Origin: Lojkania enalia | Lineage: Eukaryota > Ascomycota > Dothideomycetes > Pleosporales | NCBI GenBank assembly: GCA_010094045.1 | Contig: ML986681.1 | Coordinates: forward strand, 11,830 to 75,829 | Length of the DNA: 64,000 nt | Reading direction: 5' to 3' | In this document: positions 11,401-21,950 of the stretch, piece by piece | Position numbering within the stretch: position 1 is the stretch's first letter | How the letters are laid out: the number at the start of each line of letters is the position of its first letter | The notes under the pieces: model-generated | Seen by the model: only the letters and a program-made list of their open reading frames with translations | What the model was told of the DNA's origin: nothing | Database searches by the model: none | Translations under genes and position numbers: made by a program

Positions 11401-12648
11401 GATGATGCGATTCTTGGGAAAGCTGTGGTGTCCTATATCCTTTAATATTTAACACGGGGTAATATTAGAGGCTGAGGCTTCAATGTACCTACGAACACGA
11501 AGATTTTATTGAAAAGCGGACGAACGCGCGTCGTATTCCTGGTGTAGGCAAGCATAATATACTATGGCCGTAGTCTTAACACGCAAGCGCGGTGGAGGTG
11601 AATGAAAAAGCTTACGCTTAAGCGACGCAGGTGAATGACTCTTTGAACGTGTCAAGGCCCTGTTAAGTTCCTTCTTGCTCTCTATAGTGACGGCACCTTT
11701 CATCCTAAACTTGGTAAGGTCGGCGGTTATCGCGTGACGGGGTAGTCAAAGAGGCGTAGTGACGTGCGCGATCTGACACCTTCACTGTATCCTGTGATGT
11801 GTTTCGGGCCTCAAGTTTGAGGACGGAGACTAAGTCACATGCTGCTACCACTAGTGTAGGACCTATTCTCATGAGCCTGAAGTGACGAGCCACCGGCCAC
11901 TTACGTTAACTCCGGTGGTGAAGGACCTTGGTACTGTACTGGGAAGACGGGTTGTCGCTAGGAAAGTGTTTTAGGCAGCCCGCAGTATAGCTTGCAGGTC
12001 TAACCTCTGTGTAAGTTCCGGAACACACCCACGAATGCTAGATTCGCTACAGCTAAGACGGTTCAAGAGAATGGCGACTATTTTGGCCAGGCATTATTGT
12101 GCTCCGCATTTGGCCCAGGCAACAATTGCATCATCGGTTTAGTGCTGTTGACAATTCAACCGCCATCACCCAGCTCTTGTTTTCTCCACCGACACTGCTC
12201 CTTTTCAACCCGCTCTACCTCTTTGCACATCCGCCTACTACGCTCCGCGTCCGTAACTTCCCATTTCTCATCCCTCGCGAAGATAACTACCCTTGAGCCT
12301 CCGCTCAACATTCCGCGTCTAACCACATTACCACACCCTTGATTTGCATTCATATCACTTAAAAACAGTAGTCGGGCGGGATGGGAGATGAAGAGAAGCA
12401 AGGTTAGATCATGAATGTGGCCGTACTACGTTGCTTCGGTGCGTAATGTGTGAAGCATTTGGTGATGGCAGTGATGTCACGGATAGTGTTGAGCATGCCA
12501 TTCGGATCTCGGAGGCCTAGCATCCACCCTTCATCGGCGCCGAATGATGGAAGAGCTGGCGGGCCCTATATTTAATATGATATTAAGGCGGTCTGTCTTT
12601 TCTCCGTTGCATTCACAATCCACAGTGGTAACTTGGGAGTGCTGCAGC
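11401..12648. other. Intergenic region, no gene seen
   Basis: About 1.25 kb between the BTB gene and the family B LTR. Short ORFs on both strands overlap and none has a domain, signal peptide or coherent composition. I see no tRNA-like folds or tandem repeats. The right part of the BTB promoter must lie just above 11400. Confidence 0.5.
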
Positions 12649-12797
12649 CGTCGCGTATCAGGGAGCATCAATTGCTGAGGCAAATATTGATGTATTGAAG
12701 GAGGGTAAGTGGCCTGCCTCACTAGAAGCTGGTAATGGCGAGACTATATAGGCCTGAAAACAGACCAACTATAGTAAGATAGTAGAAATATGTGACA
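12649..12797 (-). mobile_element. Solo LTR, family B copy 1
   Basis: Read on the minus strand this 149-bp unit starts TGTCACATATTTC and ends GCGACG (GCGACA in the other copies), with the internal landmark GGCCTATATAGTCTCGCCATT shared with 16713-16860. It is flanked by gcagc and gcaac, a 5-bp target duplication with one transition. The insertion site abuts the stop codon of the neighbouring orphan gene: the last base of its TAG lies within the right-hand duplication. Confidence 0.82.
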
Positions 12798-12801
12798 GCA
12801 A

Positions 12802-14030
12802 CTACCCCAATTCCGTTTGTAAATGATCCTCGTCGCTCTCAATATCATCCTCTTCAACTATTACACCGTAGTTAGTGCTCATAGTATTTTCGTTGCATTT
12901 TACCATGCTCTGTTTATTTACTATTATATCCTGCTTGTCAGGAGCGAGCAGCGTATGGATAGATTTTACTAGGGCTTGGCCCGTTGCGACTGGCATGCCG
13001 ATCTGCTTTTTCGCAATAGATGACAGAAACTGCTGTTCCCTTTGAATGAGCTCTTCTTTTTGCCTTTTTATTTTAAAGAGTGTACTGTCTACCTCTTGCT
13101 GCATTGCCTTCGTATTGTTCTCCATCTCCTTAACGTATATATCCACCACTACATATAGTTTCTGTAGTTTAGTGGCGCTTCCAATGTCTTGTAAAATATC
13201 CGCTAGCACACGCGCAGAATTTATCTGGACTAGAAACTCCTCTGAAGTAAGTGGTAGGCGATGTACTACGGTATGGCGTAGTTGAGCAATGGCTGGGGTA
13301 ATGCCTTTGAGCGTCGCTTGTCCTCCAGTATTCATGCAACCGCCGGGCAGGTCCTTTGCATGCCTCTTTACAACATCGAGCCACTTCGTAAGCTCAACCG
13401 CAGCTGCACAGGTCCAGCCCTGTTTCTTGAGTATAGAAGGGAGCCATTTCTTGGTAAAGTTGAAACAGGATTCTTCAAGCAGTTTCTGAACGTCTGATAA
13501 AATATGATGCCAGGCTTCGAAAGGAAACTGGAGAGGCCTCACGACCGCACATATTCCCTCTATCACAGGAGATCCTGCTCGCAAGAACTGTGAGATTTCC
13601 CTTTTTTCATTAGATTTTTGAGGGGCATACCGCGTGAAGTGTCTCGAGTCAGGTTTTCCAGGTCATTACTCATTCCTGTGTGCTCTGGTTTTGTGGACCG
13701 TTCGAGCGACGCGTTGCGCTCTCCTGATACTTCGCTCGCCATCTCTATCACTTTATCTTGCTTCACCAGCTGGTCATCTTGAAAGAGCATTGGAAATTCT
13801 TTGCTTGCCTGCTCTTCTGACTCAAAGACGCGGCCATTAAGGAGATCTTTAAGGATGGGAACCACATTGTCAATCTCAGAATCACCAATTGGGATTTTAC
13901 AGGACGACCGGTGGCTTAGGAGGATACGGCGTATAACCTTTTGCTTTCGCACGCGGGCTTTTTCGCCAGTGAAGACCTCGCGATATGCTGCGAATACACG
14001 TTGCCGTTCTGCTCTTGTCTGAGAAGTCAT
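12802..14030 (-). CDS. Uncharacterised fungal protein, two exons
   Basis: I read two exons on the minus strand, 14030-13631 and 13574-12802 (1173 nt, 390 aa), joined by a 56-bp intron (GTATGC donor, CTAAT branch, AG acceptor) that resolves an apparent frameshift. The N-terminal third is basic and helical (RAERQRVFAAYREVF). The central part contains VRPLQFPFEAWHHIL and AQLRHTVVHRLPLTSEEF, a His-rich motif I associate with uncharacterised filamentous-fungal proteins. Residues from about 280 to 330 form a charged coiled coil, and the tail is acidic. I cannot assign a function. The start at 14030 opens MTSQTRAERQ; a farther upstream in-frame ATG exists but adds a hydrophobic segment unlike the rest. 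An alternative is a frameshifted gene, but the intron has good consensus. Confidence 0.62.
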
Positions 14031-15379
14031 ATTAAATAGCAGCTGGCACTCATCAACATGAAGAATTACTAAATAGTGCTCAAAGAAATATGAGATGAGA
14101 GCAAAAATGCGACAACGCACAGATTAGGTTGGGCGATTGCGCAAATATGGGCGTTAAAAATATAGTCTGCGGTAGTGCTGGGCCGTCTGTTGCTGCTGTA
14201 CAAGCGGGGTGAGGGAAACTAGCGTTTGCAAGGCGGGGATGCGCTGACCATAGAGCTGTTAGAGTGCGCGTTCATTTCGAGAAAATAGGTGGTCATAGGT
14301 AGGCGCCAGAGGTGGGATGGGTAAGTTGACGCAGGAAAGAGTGCAATGGTGGGGAGGCTCCAGCAGAGCGAGAAGAGATGGTGGATTGCGGACTTGGCGC
14401 CAAGGGAGCCTATGCTGCTGCCTAGCGTATCGTCTCGTACATTCGTTATCCAGATAGATATGCGACCCTGAGAGACGCAAATTTAAACGTGCCAAAGCGC
14501 CCAGCCATGCTGTCCTACCCCAACTAAGTTAGCCCGGAACAGATGTTAAATGTTCTTAGAGAGCAGGAATTCAGTACACGCTCATGTTCATATTGCACAA
14601 TGGGTGTGTCCAACTACTAAATGCCGCAATTGTACATCTAGTAGTGCAATATTTCTTAGTGGTCTCGTGTACTGATCCGAATTAAGGCAAAGCCAACCCT
14701 TTTCCATGAGAGCTTTAAGGTTTCCCAGAGTAAGTGAGCAGGGGTAGCCATTGCTATATCCCGGAAGACCGGTAGTCTCGAGAATCATTCACGACTACAA
14801 AAGACAGCCACTACGTTCCACCATAGGTCATTATCTTGCGCATCTATGTCCTGCCCGAGCCAAACCAGAACACGGGTTGCCCTTGAATCTTTTTCTCCAC
14901 CTTGTCGGATTGATTAAATCAAACGTTATTGACCCAGATATATCATTGGAATCCAGCCCAGCAAAGGCGCCTTAGTGCATGCATTAGATCCAGGCTAATT
15001 TTTAGAGCCCTTCCACTGCACCATAGGCAGCTGTACTCTTGCGTACATCATCTAGAGGATATTGCTTCAAAAGAAGTTGCCGAATTTAGGTGAATGATCC
15101 TAAGATGGCAAGATAAAGTGAAATTAAAGTCTTGACTTGAGTCGAGATCTACTAGCTTTTTAATCCCTTTGCGTAGAAGAGGCTGTTATATATATACTAA
15201 CTGAGAATAGTTTAATTTATATGATGTATGAGGCACCCTAGAAGCCTCTCTTTTGCCATTGAGGTTCGAAAGAGTAATAGCGAGAACTAGCTAAGTAGGA
15301 AAGCGCGTACTGCCGTGCTGGGTGTTGCCGGCATAAGACAACGGATGCCAGATGTTACATATTTATTTTGTAATTCAAG
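14031..15379. other. Intergenic region, no gene seen
   Basis: About 1.35 kb between the orphan gene and the GT31-type pseudogene. Only short mutually overlapping ORFs are present, without recognisable domains. The part immediately above 14030 must carry the orphan gene's promoter. Confidence 0.5.
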
Positions 15380-16071
15380 TCACTTGACCCACTGAGCCTG
15401 TCCAACTAGACATGAATGATCCATATCCTCCATATACTGCTTGACCCGGTCGATTATCCACCCAGATGCCAGCCTTCCATTACCCGTTGCCCGTTCTGCG
15501 CCTTCCACACATTTACTTGCCGCGACATTATATTCTACGCACGGTAATGTTCCTGGATACCCTATCCAGACCACTTCACTGAGAGCACACCTACCTTGTA
15601 TGAAGGAAAACTACCTACATTCCCACTTGCCTTCACACGCTCTTCGGCAATCCTCAAAGCCCTCCGCCGCCTTCTTCTCCAAATCTGATAGTCCATGCCT
15701 CTCTTGTTCCGTCATCTTTCCAAGGGCAGCAACACTATATTCATTTCCGAGGAACAGATTATCCCAATCCAATATTTTCTCTCTAAGCTTTTGTAGCACA
15801 ATTCCTTTAAACACATCGCTATACGTGACAATAGCACCCGCCCTTCCATGTCTCAATTCTTGGTCAAATTCCCACAAGGCTCTTACCCGCGACTCCCGCA
15901 TATGACGCCAAGTAACCGCCGCATAGCACCATGGCCGCCTCCCACTTTCTCCATGCCAAAGTCCAGACTCTCCACCGAGTCGCCCTGGAAATGGGGAAAC
16001 GCCTAAGTAAGCAGTATTCCCTCATCTTTGAGTACTTTGCCAAGAACCATGTCGCCGGCCCACTACTAGAC

Positions 16072-16311
16072 TGTTACAGATTGTAATGGGGATTTTGGTA
16101 AGTCTACCGAGTACCATTTCCTACTATTATACGGCAGCAAGTTATCCGGTTGCAGGTTGTATCGGATACCGTCGCACAATATAAAATCACGCCGGATATC
16201 AGCTGATATATCCCTTTTCTGTATATATAAATATGGCCTGCTGGCCATCCTCAATCAAAGCAATTCAGTTTCTCATACCATTTCCTGAGATAAGATTCTG
16301 CTCTCACAACA
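16072..16311 (-). mobile_element. Solo LTR, family A copy 2, inside the GT31 pseudogene
   Basis: A 240-bp relative of 9023-9253. Its right end TCACAACA is the exact reverse complement of the TGTTGTGA start of copy 1; its own left end reads TGTTACAG. Flanking 5-mers on the pseudogene strand are atctg and gtcta, identical except for two transitions, so a decayed target duplication is plausible. It separates the EADTY-bearing part of the glycosyltransferase from its C-terminal part. Strand is nominal; relative to copy 1 the similarity is read in the same + orientation. Confidence 0.75.
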
Positions 16312-16712
16312 CAGATCTTATTCGTTCATATGCATCTTCCAGCGTTGGATAACATTTCGGGTGGCGGATTCTGAAAGCACGAATCCGGATCCTCCGTGGG
16401 CGAATAAGATGTCCCCGATGTACATGTGCTTTCCAATATAATAATTTTTGCTGGTGTCGAGATGCGAAAGGTAGGCGACTAGGTTCGGCCATAATAGGTA
16501 CGTATCTGCTTCGATGAAGATGTACCATTTTGCTTGGGGTGTGGAACGCAGGGCCATGTCGACCATGGGCAAGAATTTAAAGCGATCTAGTCTCCAGGAA
16601 AGATTATTCATTGAGCCTGTAGGTCCGCTTCTCGACGTGTGTATTACTGTTTAGATCCTTTCTGCCGTGCGCTTTGAAATGGTTACACAATTCGAATTCG
16701 GGTATGGTATCC

Positions 16713-16860
16713 TGTCACGTGTTTCTACTATCTTATTATAGTGGTCTGTTTTCAGGCCTATATAGTCTCGCCATTCCCAGCCTTCAGCTAGGTAGGCCAT
16801 TTACCCTCCTTTAATACATTAATATTTGCCTCAGCAGTTGATGCTGCCTGATATGCGACA
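16713..16860 (+). mobile_element. Solo LTR, family B copy 2, inside the GT31 pseudogene
   Basis: A 148-bp unit starting TGTCACGTGTTTC and ending ATGCGACA, with internal TATATAG promoter-like sequence. It is bordered by a perfect 5-bp duplication, tatcc (16708-16712 and 16861-16865). Removing the unit and one duplication restores the glycosyltransferase frame across the junction (DLED then TIPEFE), direct evidence that it inserted into coding sequence and that recombination left a solo LTR. Confidence 0.9.
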
Positions 16861-17100
16861 TATCCTCGAGGTCGTCGTAGTAGTCCCGGAATACGTCGTA
16901 GACGTGATGTCTATGGTATCCCTTGCCAATATCTTCTTCGTAATCTGACAATAGAAGGTAGTCGGAAATACAAGGAAATATAGTGTCGAAATAGACAGGC
17001 AGCTTCTCGAGTAATTTAGTTGCCCCAGTCCGAATCACCAAGACTATATCGTCCTGTCCCTTATACTTAGGACACGGGAGATCGGTGCTGAGATTTTAAG

Positions 17101-18323
17101 ATGTTTGATATGATTTGGAAATTAGGAAGTAATATAATTAAATATAGTAAAGTGCAAGAACGAGTATCATTGTACGATTACGCCAACGAAAAGCTGCAGC
17201 GGGACAACGGCTCGCCACCCATGATACAGAGATTTTGCGCAAATGTTCGAAGAAACTGAAGTAAAAGATATAGCTGCTCAAAATTCCATATTTTGAGATG
17301 GTGCATGCATGGATACATCCCGTACAATGCGGCACAGCTAGGCGGCTACAGCACCGCTCCTTCAAGCATCCGACTGAACACCTCTCTCGACATTATACAG
17401 GCATGTAAGTTTGCCTAATCGCGAAAGCTTTTCTAATTTTATATGCGAAAGCCACCGGAAATATGTCCTTGTCAAAAGGTCGAGGTAAGCGTGCGCGAGA
17501 AGGAATCATGAAGACGGATGAGCTAGGTTGTTAGCCGCAACGATCCCAAATGGGTAAGAAGGGGGGGTAAAGCACAAAGCGTCTGCCCAAAGAAGTGTTC
17601 CAGCGGTAATCTGACTCGTATAGCGAATTCAAGTCCACTGATGAATAAATCCTTCAAATTGCCTGGACCTGAGTGAGATTGCGCGGCAAAGCTAGAATCG
17701 CGCGCGTCCCTTGGTCTCATGTTTTTTGCTTTAGCACAACACCAGGATATGCTAATGGTAGGTCAATATGCGGAGGTTCCTTGATATACCCTGGCTTCTT
17801 TCAGCATCTAGCTCCATCCATGATAAGGTAGAACATACGATATTCTTCAAGACTCTGAAAATGGTTCCTTCGTCTTTCCACGCGAGTATCCTCTTACCTT
17901 CACCGAAGGTGCCTCCAGCAACGTTAGTCGGGATACAAATTATGAGAGCATCAGTTTTACTATTATCAGAAGGGCAATGTTGAAAACTCAGTGCAGATAG
18001 TGAGTGAGTACACCAGGATATTGAATTTGACATCAGTATTTTGTACTAACGACGTGAGAAAGCGAACTTAGGGGCTTCGTAATATCAATGGGAAGTCTCC
18101 ATAGTAGAGACAAATCTGACAGATCCATTTGTATTTAGGGTCGGCAACGCCCATGGAACTAAGAGTGAGCTTACAAGCGGAGGCTTCTCGGGTGCTAGTT
18201 TCTTCATCATACGGAACTAGCCAACCACTACCAAAACAATCCTTAGTAGCACCAAATCCGCCACCACTACGACAAACCTATCGCTCCCTCCAACTTCTTC
18301 GATAGTATCCGAATTCATAATGA
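17101..18323. other. Intergenic region, no clear gene
   Basis: Presumably includes the lost 5' end and promoter of the GT31 pseudogene. From about 18215 to 18320 a Thr/Ser-rich frame (TTTKTILSS, SATTTTNLS) precedes the transmembrane-encoding frame described next and may be part of the same relic. Nothing else recognised. Confidence 0.45.
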
Positions 18324-18590
18324 TACCGGCTATTATTCCATTCAACATCAACCGACCTCACAACCACTCAAAAAGAGCCCAATGCTTCGAATAACGCCGA
18401 CAGAAGCACTGTCATCGGCCTGTATGTTAGTCTCAGCATTGCGGCGATAATAATTCTTGCTAGAATTACCTATTTCTTGTGGAAACGTCGACGAGGCATT
18501 GGAGCGCACAAATCACCTACTCAAGCCGAAAAGAGCTCCTTCCAATATGCATCCCCGAATGAGCCACTGCACGAACTTTTGTCACGTTAG
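18324..18590 (+). pseudogene. Relic or exon of a Ser/Thr-rich single-pass membrane protein
   Basis: An open 89-codon frame without its own ATG. It reads a Ser/Thr/Asn-rich stretch, then a hydrophobic segment (VIGLYVSLSIAAIIILARI), a basic stop-transfer block (WKRRRGIG) and a short polar tail ending SPNEPLHELLSR. This is the usual architecture of fungal cell-surface proteins with a mucin-like ectodomain and one membrane span. The Thr-rich sequence upstream (about 18215-18320) is in another frame, with no convincing intron between, so I favour a broken gene. A multi-exon intact gene remains possible. Confidence 0.45.
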
Positions 18591-18988
18591 ATATTTTGCT
18601 ATTACGTCAGCTGCATCCTGCCTATATATAGATCCTCGATACCCCTCAATGCACACCACTTCTGGCTGCTACTTCTCCTCTCTAGCATCGTGACAACTTT
18701 ATGCACCACCAAGTGAGACGCGGAGCGATACACCACACCTTGAGATGCCTGCGGGCGGGAAAACACCTCCTTTACAATAATTGGAACAGTAATTTGTGTG
18801 TAGATACGGTGTATAGAGACAGGAGAACTACTTGTTACTTGATTAATACTTCATGATATGCATAGATTGTCGGAGAAGCCCCGCTTCCAAAATTATCCCT
18901 ATGAACACAAAGGGGGTACAGCAATGTTCAGAGAGCTAGATTTAATAACTACTATTCACGAGGACAGTTACATATCCCTAATTCATAC

Positions 18989-19139
18989 TGTCACGTGTTT
19001 CAATATTCTACTATAGCCAGTCTACTTATTTGGGCATATATAGCGGATCCCTAACTAGCCTCAACTCAGGCAAGGCCACCCAAAATCCTTCAATACACTA
19101 ATATTTTGCCTCAGCAATCAGCTACTCTAATACGCGACA
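18989..19139 (+). mobile_element. Solo LTR, family B copy 3
   Basis: A 151-bp unit starting TGTCACGTGTTTC and ending TACGCGACA, sharing the CCTTCAATACACTAATATT...GCCTCAGCA block with the other two copies. The flanks catac and cgtac form a 5-bp duplication with one transition. The middle (TTGGGCATATATAGCGG) is the most diverged part relative to copies 1 and 2. Confidence 0.82.
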
Positions 19140-19913
19140 CGTACCTATACATGCGATAGATCTTTCATTTGTTGCCGGTGCGAGAGCCACCAAGTACAAG
19201 TCTTGCCCGGCAGGTCCTCGTGCCTTCTTAAAGATCTACGCAAACAGATAGAATTGTTAAAAAGTATGTGCAAATAAATCAAGCGCGATGAGAAAAAAAA
19301 GAGAACAAAAGGGGGAAAATCAACGTCTATAAAGCATACGGAGTTCCAATAAAAACGTTACGGTATCGGTATTACAGTCTTAGATATATTCTCAATCAGT
19401 GAAAGCGGGGATATTTCAAACTTCTGAGTACATGCCACTGATATCCCCATCACTACTCCTCTAAACCCCCCCCCCCCCCAAAAAAAAATAGTTTCCTGAC
19501 TCTCTTCACCTATCTAATCCGAGCCTTCACGGTTACTCAAAATAGCATAAAAGCCTAGGCGGACGCCAAGTTTAGGTGAGAACTAGAGGCCTAGCGCTAA
19601 AAGAATGTGAAATCTAGAATAAGATTTATGGAAGAGGAACACTCATTGCGAGAATTCCAGCACGTGGAGCCGGCCCTCTGCTGGCAAAGAGGAATAGACC
19701 ATGTTAATTCGCTTGCTATACATACGAAAACCATAAACTGTTCATTGTCCATGAAATGACAACAAATACCAACATGAAGGATAGACCTTCGATAATCCAG
19801 CGCCTTCATATAGAAAAGGAGTCTAGAACACGTATCAAAGCCCCACCCCACACTTATCAATCAACCACGCTTCAAGGCATCCGCGTCTAACTAGAAAACA
19901 GGAGATATGGCTC
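19140..19913. other. Intergenic region with a C14/A9 homopolymer
   Basis: No gene recognised. Positions 19466-19488 hold 14 consecutive C followed directly by 9 A, a likely length-variable tract and a spot for assembly error. The minus-strand ORF at 19.6-19.86 kb has no domain or coherent composition. Confidence 0.5.
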
Positions 19914-20634
19914 TCATAACATGCGCTCAAACGAATAACTATTTCTCGACTTCGCAACCAGACGAACCCAAGTGGACAAGATATCGTGCCGACAGAGAGC
20001 CAAGTCCAGGCTTATCTCCACAACACCATACCTACCCCCGTTCTCGATCTCTCGGACGAGTAACGCAGCTGCCCCATATTCCATGAACACCTCGCTCACC
20101 AGAGCCCCGCGGTCCCGTACTCCACATTCATAGGCAATGAATATCCCGTCCGAGTGCTGAGCCGTTTTCCAAACGGGACATGACGGCACCTATTCGGTCG
20201 GCGATGCATCGAACAGCATTTTCGAAGTGGGCCTTGGGGGACATAGGCGTCTCATATATAGGGAACGGCGGTTTCTGGACTACGAGGAGATTGCTGTTGC
20301 GAATGCGGCTAAGGCGCTCAGGGGCCAGCTCCCGCGCATACCATCGGCCCAGGACCTGGGACTTCTTGAGCCTGCGGAGGGAGTAGCGCAAGTGCGTGAT
20401 GTGCCGTAGATTGCGGAGCTTCCAAGGGAGCACACGTCGGCTTTCATCGCTCATGCTGGGCCACAAATCCTGTCGAATAGGAGAAGGATCCATTGATCTA
20501 TCGGCTATCTTGAGCATATGTTGCCGGAACTTGAGATTGATGATAGAAGTAGCAACGATATGGACATGGTTATGGGGTTGGAGAGGATCATCGAGAGCCT
20601 ATGGCATTGAGACAAGAGGACGAGAGCGTGACAT
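19914..20634 (-). pseudogene. Disrupted orphan gene (nonsense plus frameshift)
   Basis: Two minus-strand frames look like halves of one basic protein. The first, from ATG at 20634 (MSRSRPLVSMP), meets a TAG at codon 12 and then stays open to 20128, rich in Arg/Leu (LRHITHLRYSLRRLKKSQ) with a conserved-looking ENAVRCIADRIGAVMSRLENG. The second frame (20189-19914) continues with ECGVRDRGALVSEVFMEYG and ends FERML. The two overlap with no room for an intron, so a 1-nt shift around 20130-20190 is needed. I recognise no family. If the TAG is upstream of the true start (ATG at 20517), only the frameshift remains, and that could be a sequencing error. Confidence 0.5.
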
Positions 20635-20920
20635 CTCCAATCAGGCTACCGGCAGCCCGCGACTGGGGGATCGCAAAAATCTTAATTGAATTAGCAATTG
20701 AATACTAATGACCTGGTTACCAACAACATTGTCATTTCTTCCATCAGCTGTGAAGCGTGGCCGCTTGTTGCGAATGTGACACCTGCTGATGTGGCTTATC
20801 AAACGGGCTCGCCCTTCACACATCCTTCATATTCGTTCCTATTATGGTGCTAGGGATAGATGTATATAACGAAGCCTGTTCTCATGTCAATATGCACATC
20901 ACAGTCTTGAGCAGATCAGC

Positions 20921-21610
20921 ATGTCACCACCCCGTCATGCATCGCGTACGTCACCATCCAGCTTCATCCTGTTTACCACACCACTCACTGTCGCGTCTCT
21001 CGACCCCTCCTCTCGCGAGTGCCCAATATGTTCAGAGCCGTACGGGGAGTATCAGCCTAACACTGCCAACATCATCTCCAACTACGAAGTCCAGGAATGG
21101 GCAGTCCGTGTTGACCTCTGCGCAACTCCTGCGGGAGGCGCACGGTTGTGCAGTCACGTGTTCGGCCGGCGTTGCCTCGAGCACCACTTAAGGAGCAATG
21201 GGGCCTGGCACAACAAATGTCCGATATGTAGGGCTCCCTGGTTCGAACCTGTAGATCATTGCAATACGTTGACAGATCCGGGGCCATGGATATCGCCAGA
21301 AATTGCCCAGGGGAGCACATCTGAGACGAGCGACAGCAATTGGACGAGCGAAAACGAAATGTTGGTCCACGATGGAAACCAGAGCATTAGCGAGACCAGA
21401 GACCTGGGGTCAGGGATGACCATGTCTAGTCGAGGCAGACTCCACAGATCAGCCGGCTTCCTACGGCAAGTGCTCGAGGCGTTCAATGTGGAAGAGGGAA
21501 GTGATGAAGTTCGGGGTTCGGTTGAGGAGGTGGAGAGGTCGTTGGAGCGGCTCTACGCCAATCTCGAAGGAAGAAGCGAGTTGCACGCTTCATCTACAAT
21601 CTGGCAGTGA
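20921..21610 (+). CDS. RING-finger protein, tandem copy 1
   Basis: A 229-residue single-exon protein with an N-terminal RING-like zinc finger. Candidate metal ligands are C34/C37 (ECPICSEPYG), C77 and H79 (LCSHVFGRRCLEHHL), C85/H88 and C100/C103 (NKCPICRAPWF). The loop between the first two ligand pairs is long (about 40 residues). The rest is Ser/Glu-rich with a C-terminal acidic helix. RING fingers with this layout usually act as E3 ubiquitin ligases; no substrate is indicated. It has a relative 340 bp downstream on the same strand sharing the CxHxFGRxCLE and CPICRAxWF blocks. Start chosen as the first ATG of the open frame. Confidence 0.8.
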   Translation: MSPPRHASRTSPSSFILFTTPLTVASLDPSSRECPICSEPYGEYQPNTANIISNYEVQEWAVRVDLCATPAGGARLCSHVFGRRCLEHHLRSNGAWHNKCPICRAPWFEPVDHCNTLTDPGPWISPEIAQGSTSETSDSNWTSENEMLVHDGNQSISETRDLGSGMTMSSRGRLHRSAGFLRQVLEAFNVEEGSDEVRGSVEEVERSLERLYANLEGRSELHASSTIWQ

Positions 21611-21950
21611 CACGTCGAGTCGCATTTTGTGTATGGAGAAGATTGTTGATGGATGAATGCGAAATCCAGAAACCTGTGGTCATATTTCCTGGTGATCTTA
21701 TGAGGTAGTTATCTGATGAATTTACTCGCTTGGCTGGCAGTTGGCGCGTTTCCTAAAATGTGAATGGTACCTTGGGAATTCGTTGAGTTGAATAAATGGA
21801 ATGTGCTCGGGTCATTGTATGACGGATATTCATACTGCTATTCGATGATGAGGATATCAATGTGGATAATCTCTGCAGGGCTAGAAACAGTCTCCCTAGG
21901 CATGACACCGTCCTGTCAAACGTACATATTCTTATACTACAAACGCATAG
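21611..21950. other. Spacer between the two RING genes
   Basis: About 340 bp with no recognisable coding sequence. It must hold the 3' end of copy 1 and the promoter of copy 2. I see no clear TATA element. Confidence 0.5.

Larger units (their letters stand above)
15380..17100 (-). pseudogene. GT31-type glycosyltransferase pseudogene split by two solo LTRs
   Basis: Read on the minus strand from about 17100 to 15380, scattered frames reconstruct a fungal GT31/fringe-like glycosyltransferase. The first piece (about 17090-16861) has DDIVLVIRTGATKLLEKLP and LLLSDYEEDI. It is cut by the LTR at 16713-16860. The second (16712-16312) has IPEFELCNHFKAHGRK, a frameshift near 16615-16630, then WYIFIEADTYLLWPNLVAYL with the EADTY catalytic-type motif and IGDILFAHGGSGFVLS. 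It is cut by the LTR at 16072-16311. The third (16071-15380) has AGDMVLGKVLKDEG, a TAG, FPHFQGDSVESLDF, another frame change near 15940, then WCYAAVTWRHM, ALWEFDQELR and a Cys-containing C-terminus. The natural 5' end, probably with a signal anchor, was not found. Enzymes of this type transfer sugars in the Golgi; this copy cannot. Confidence 0.8.

Noticed and set aside
13563..13690. Apparent frameshift between two minus-strand frames of the orphan gene
   Set aside because: A 56-bp GT-AG intron (13575-13630) with a CTAAT branch site joins the frames exactly.
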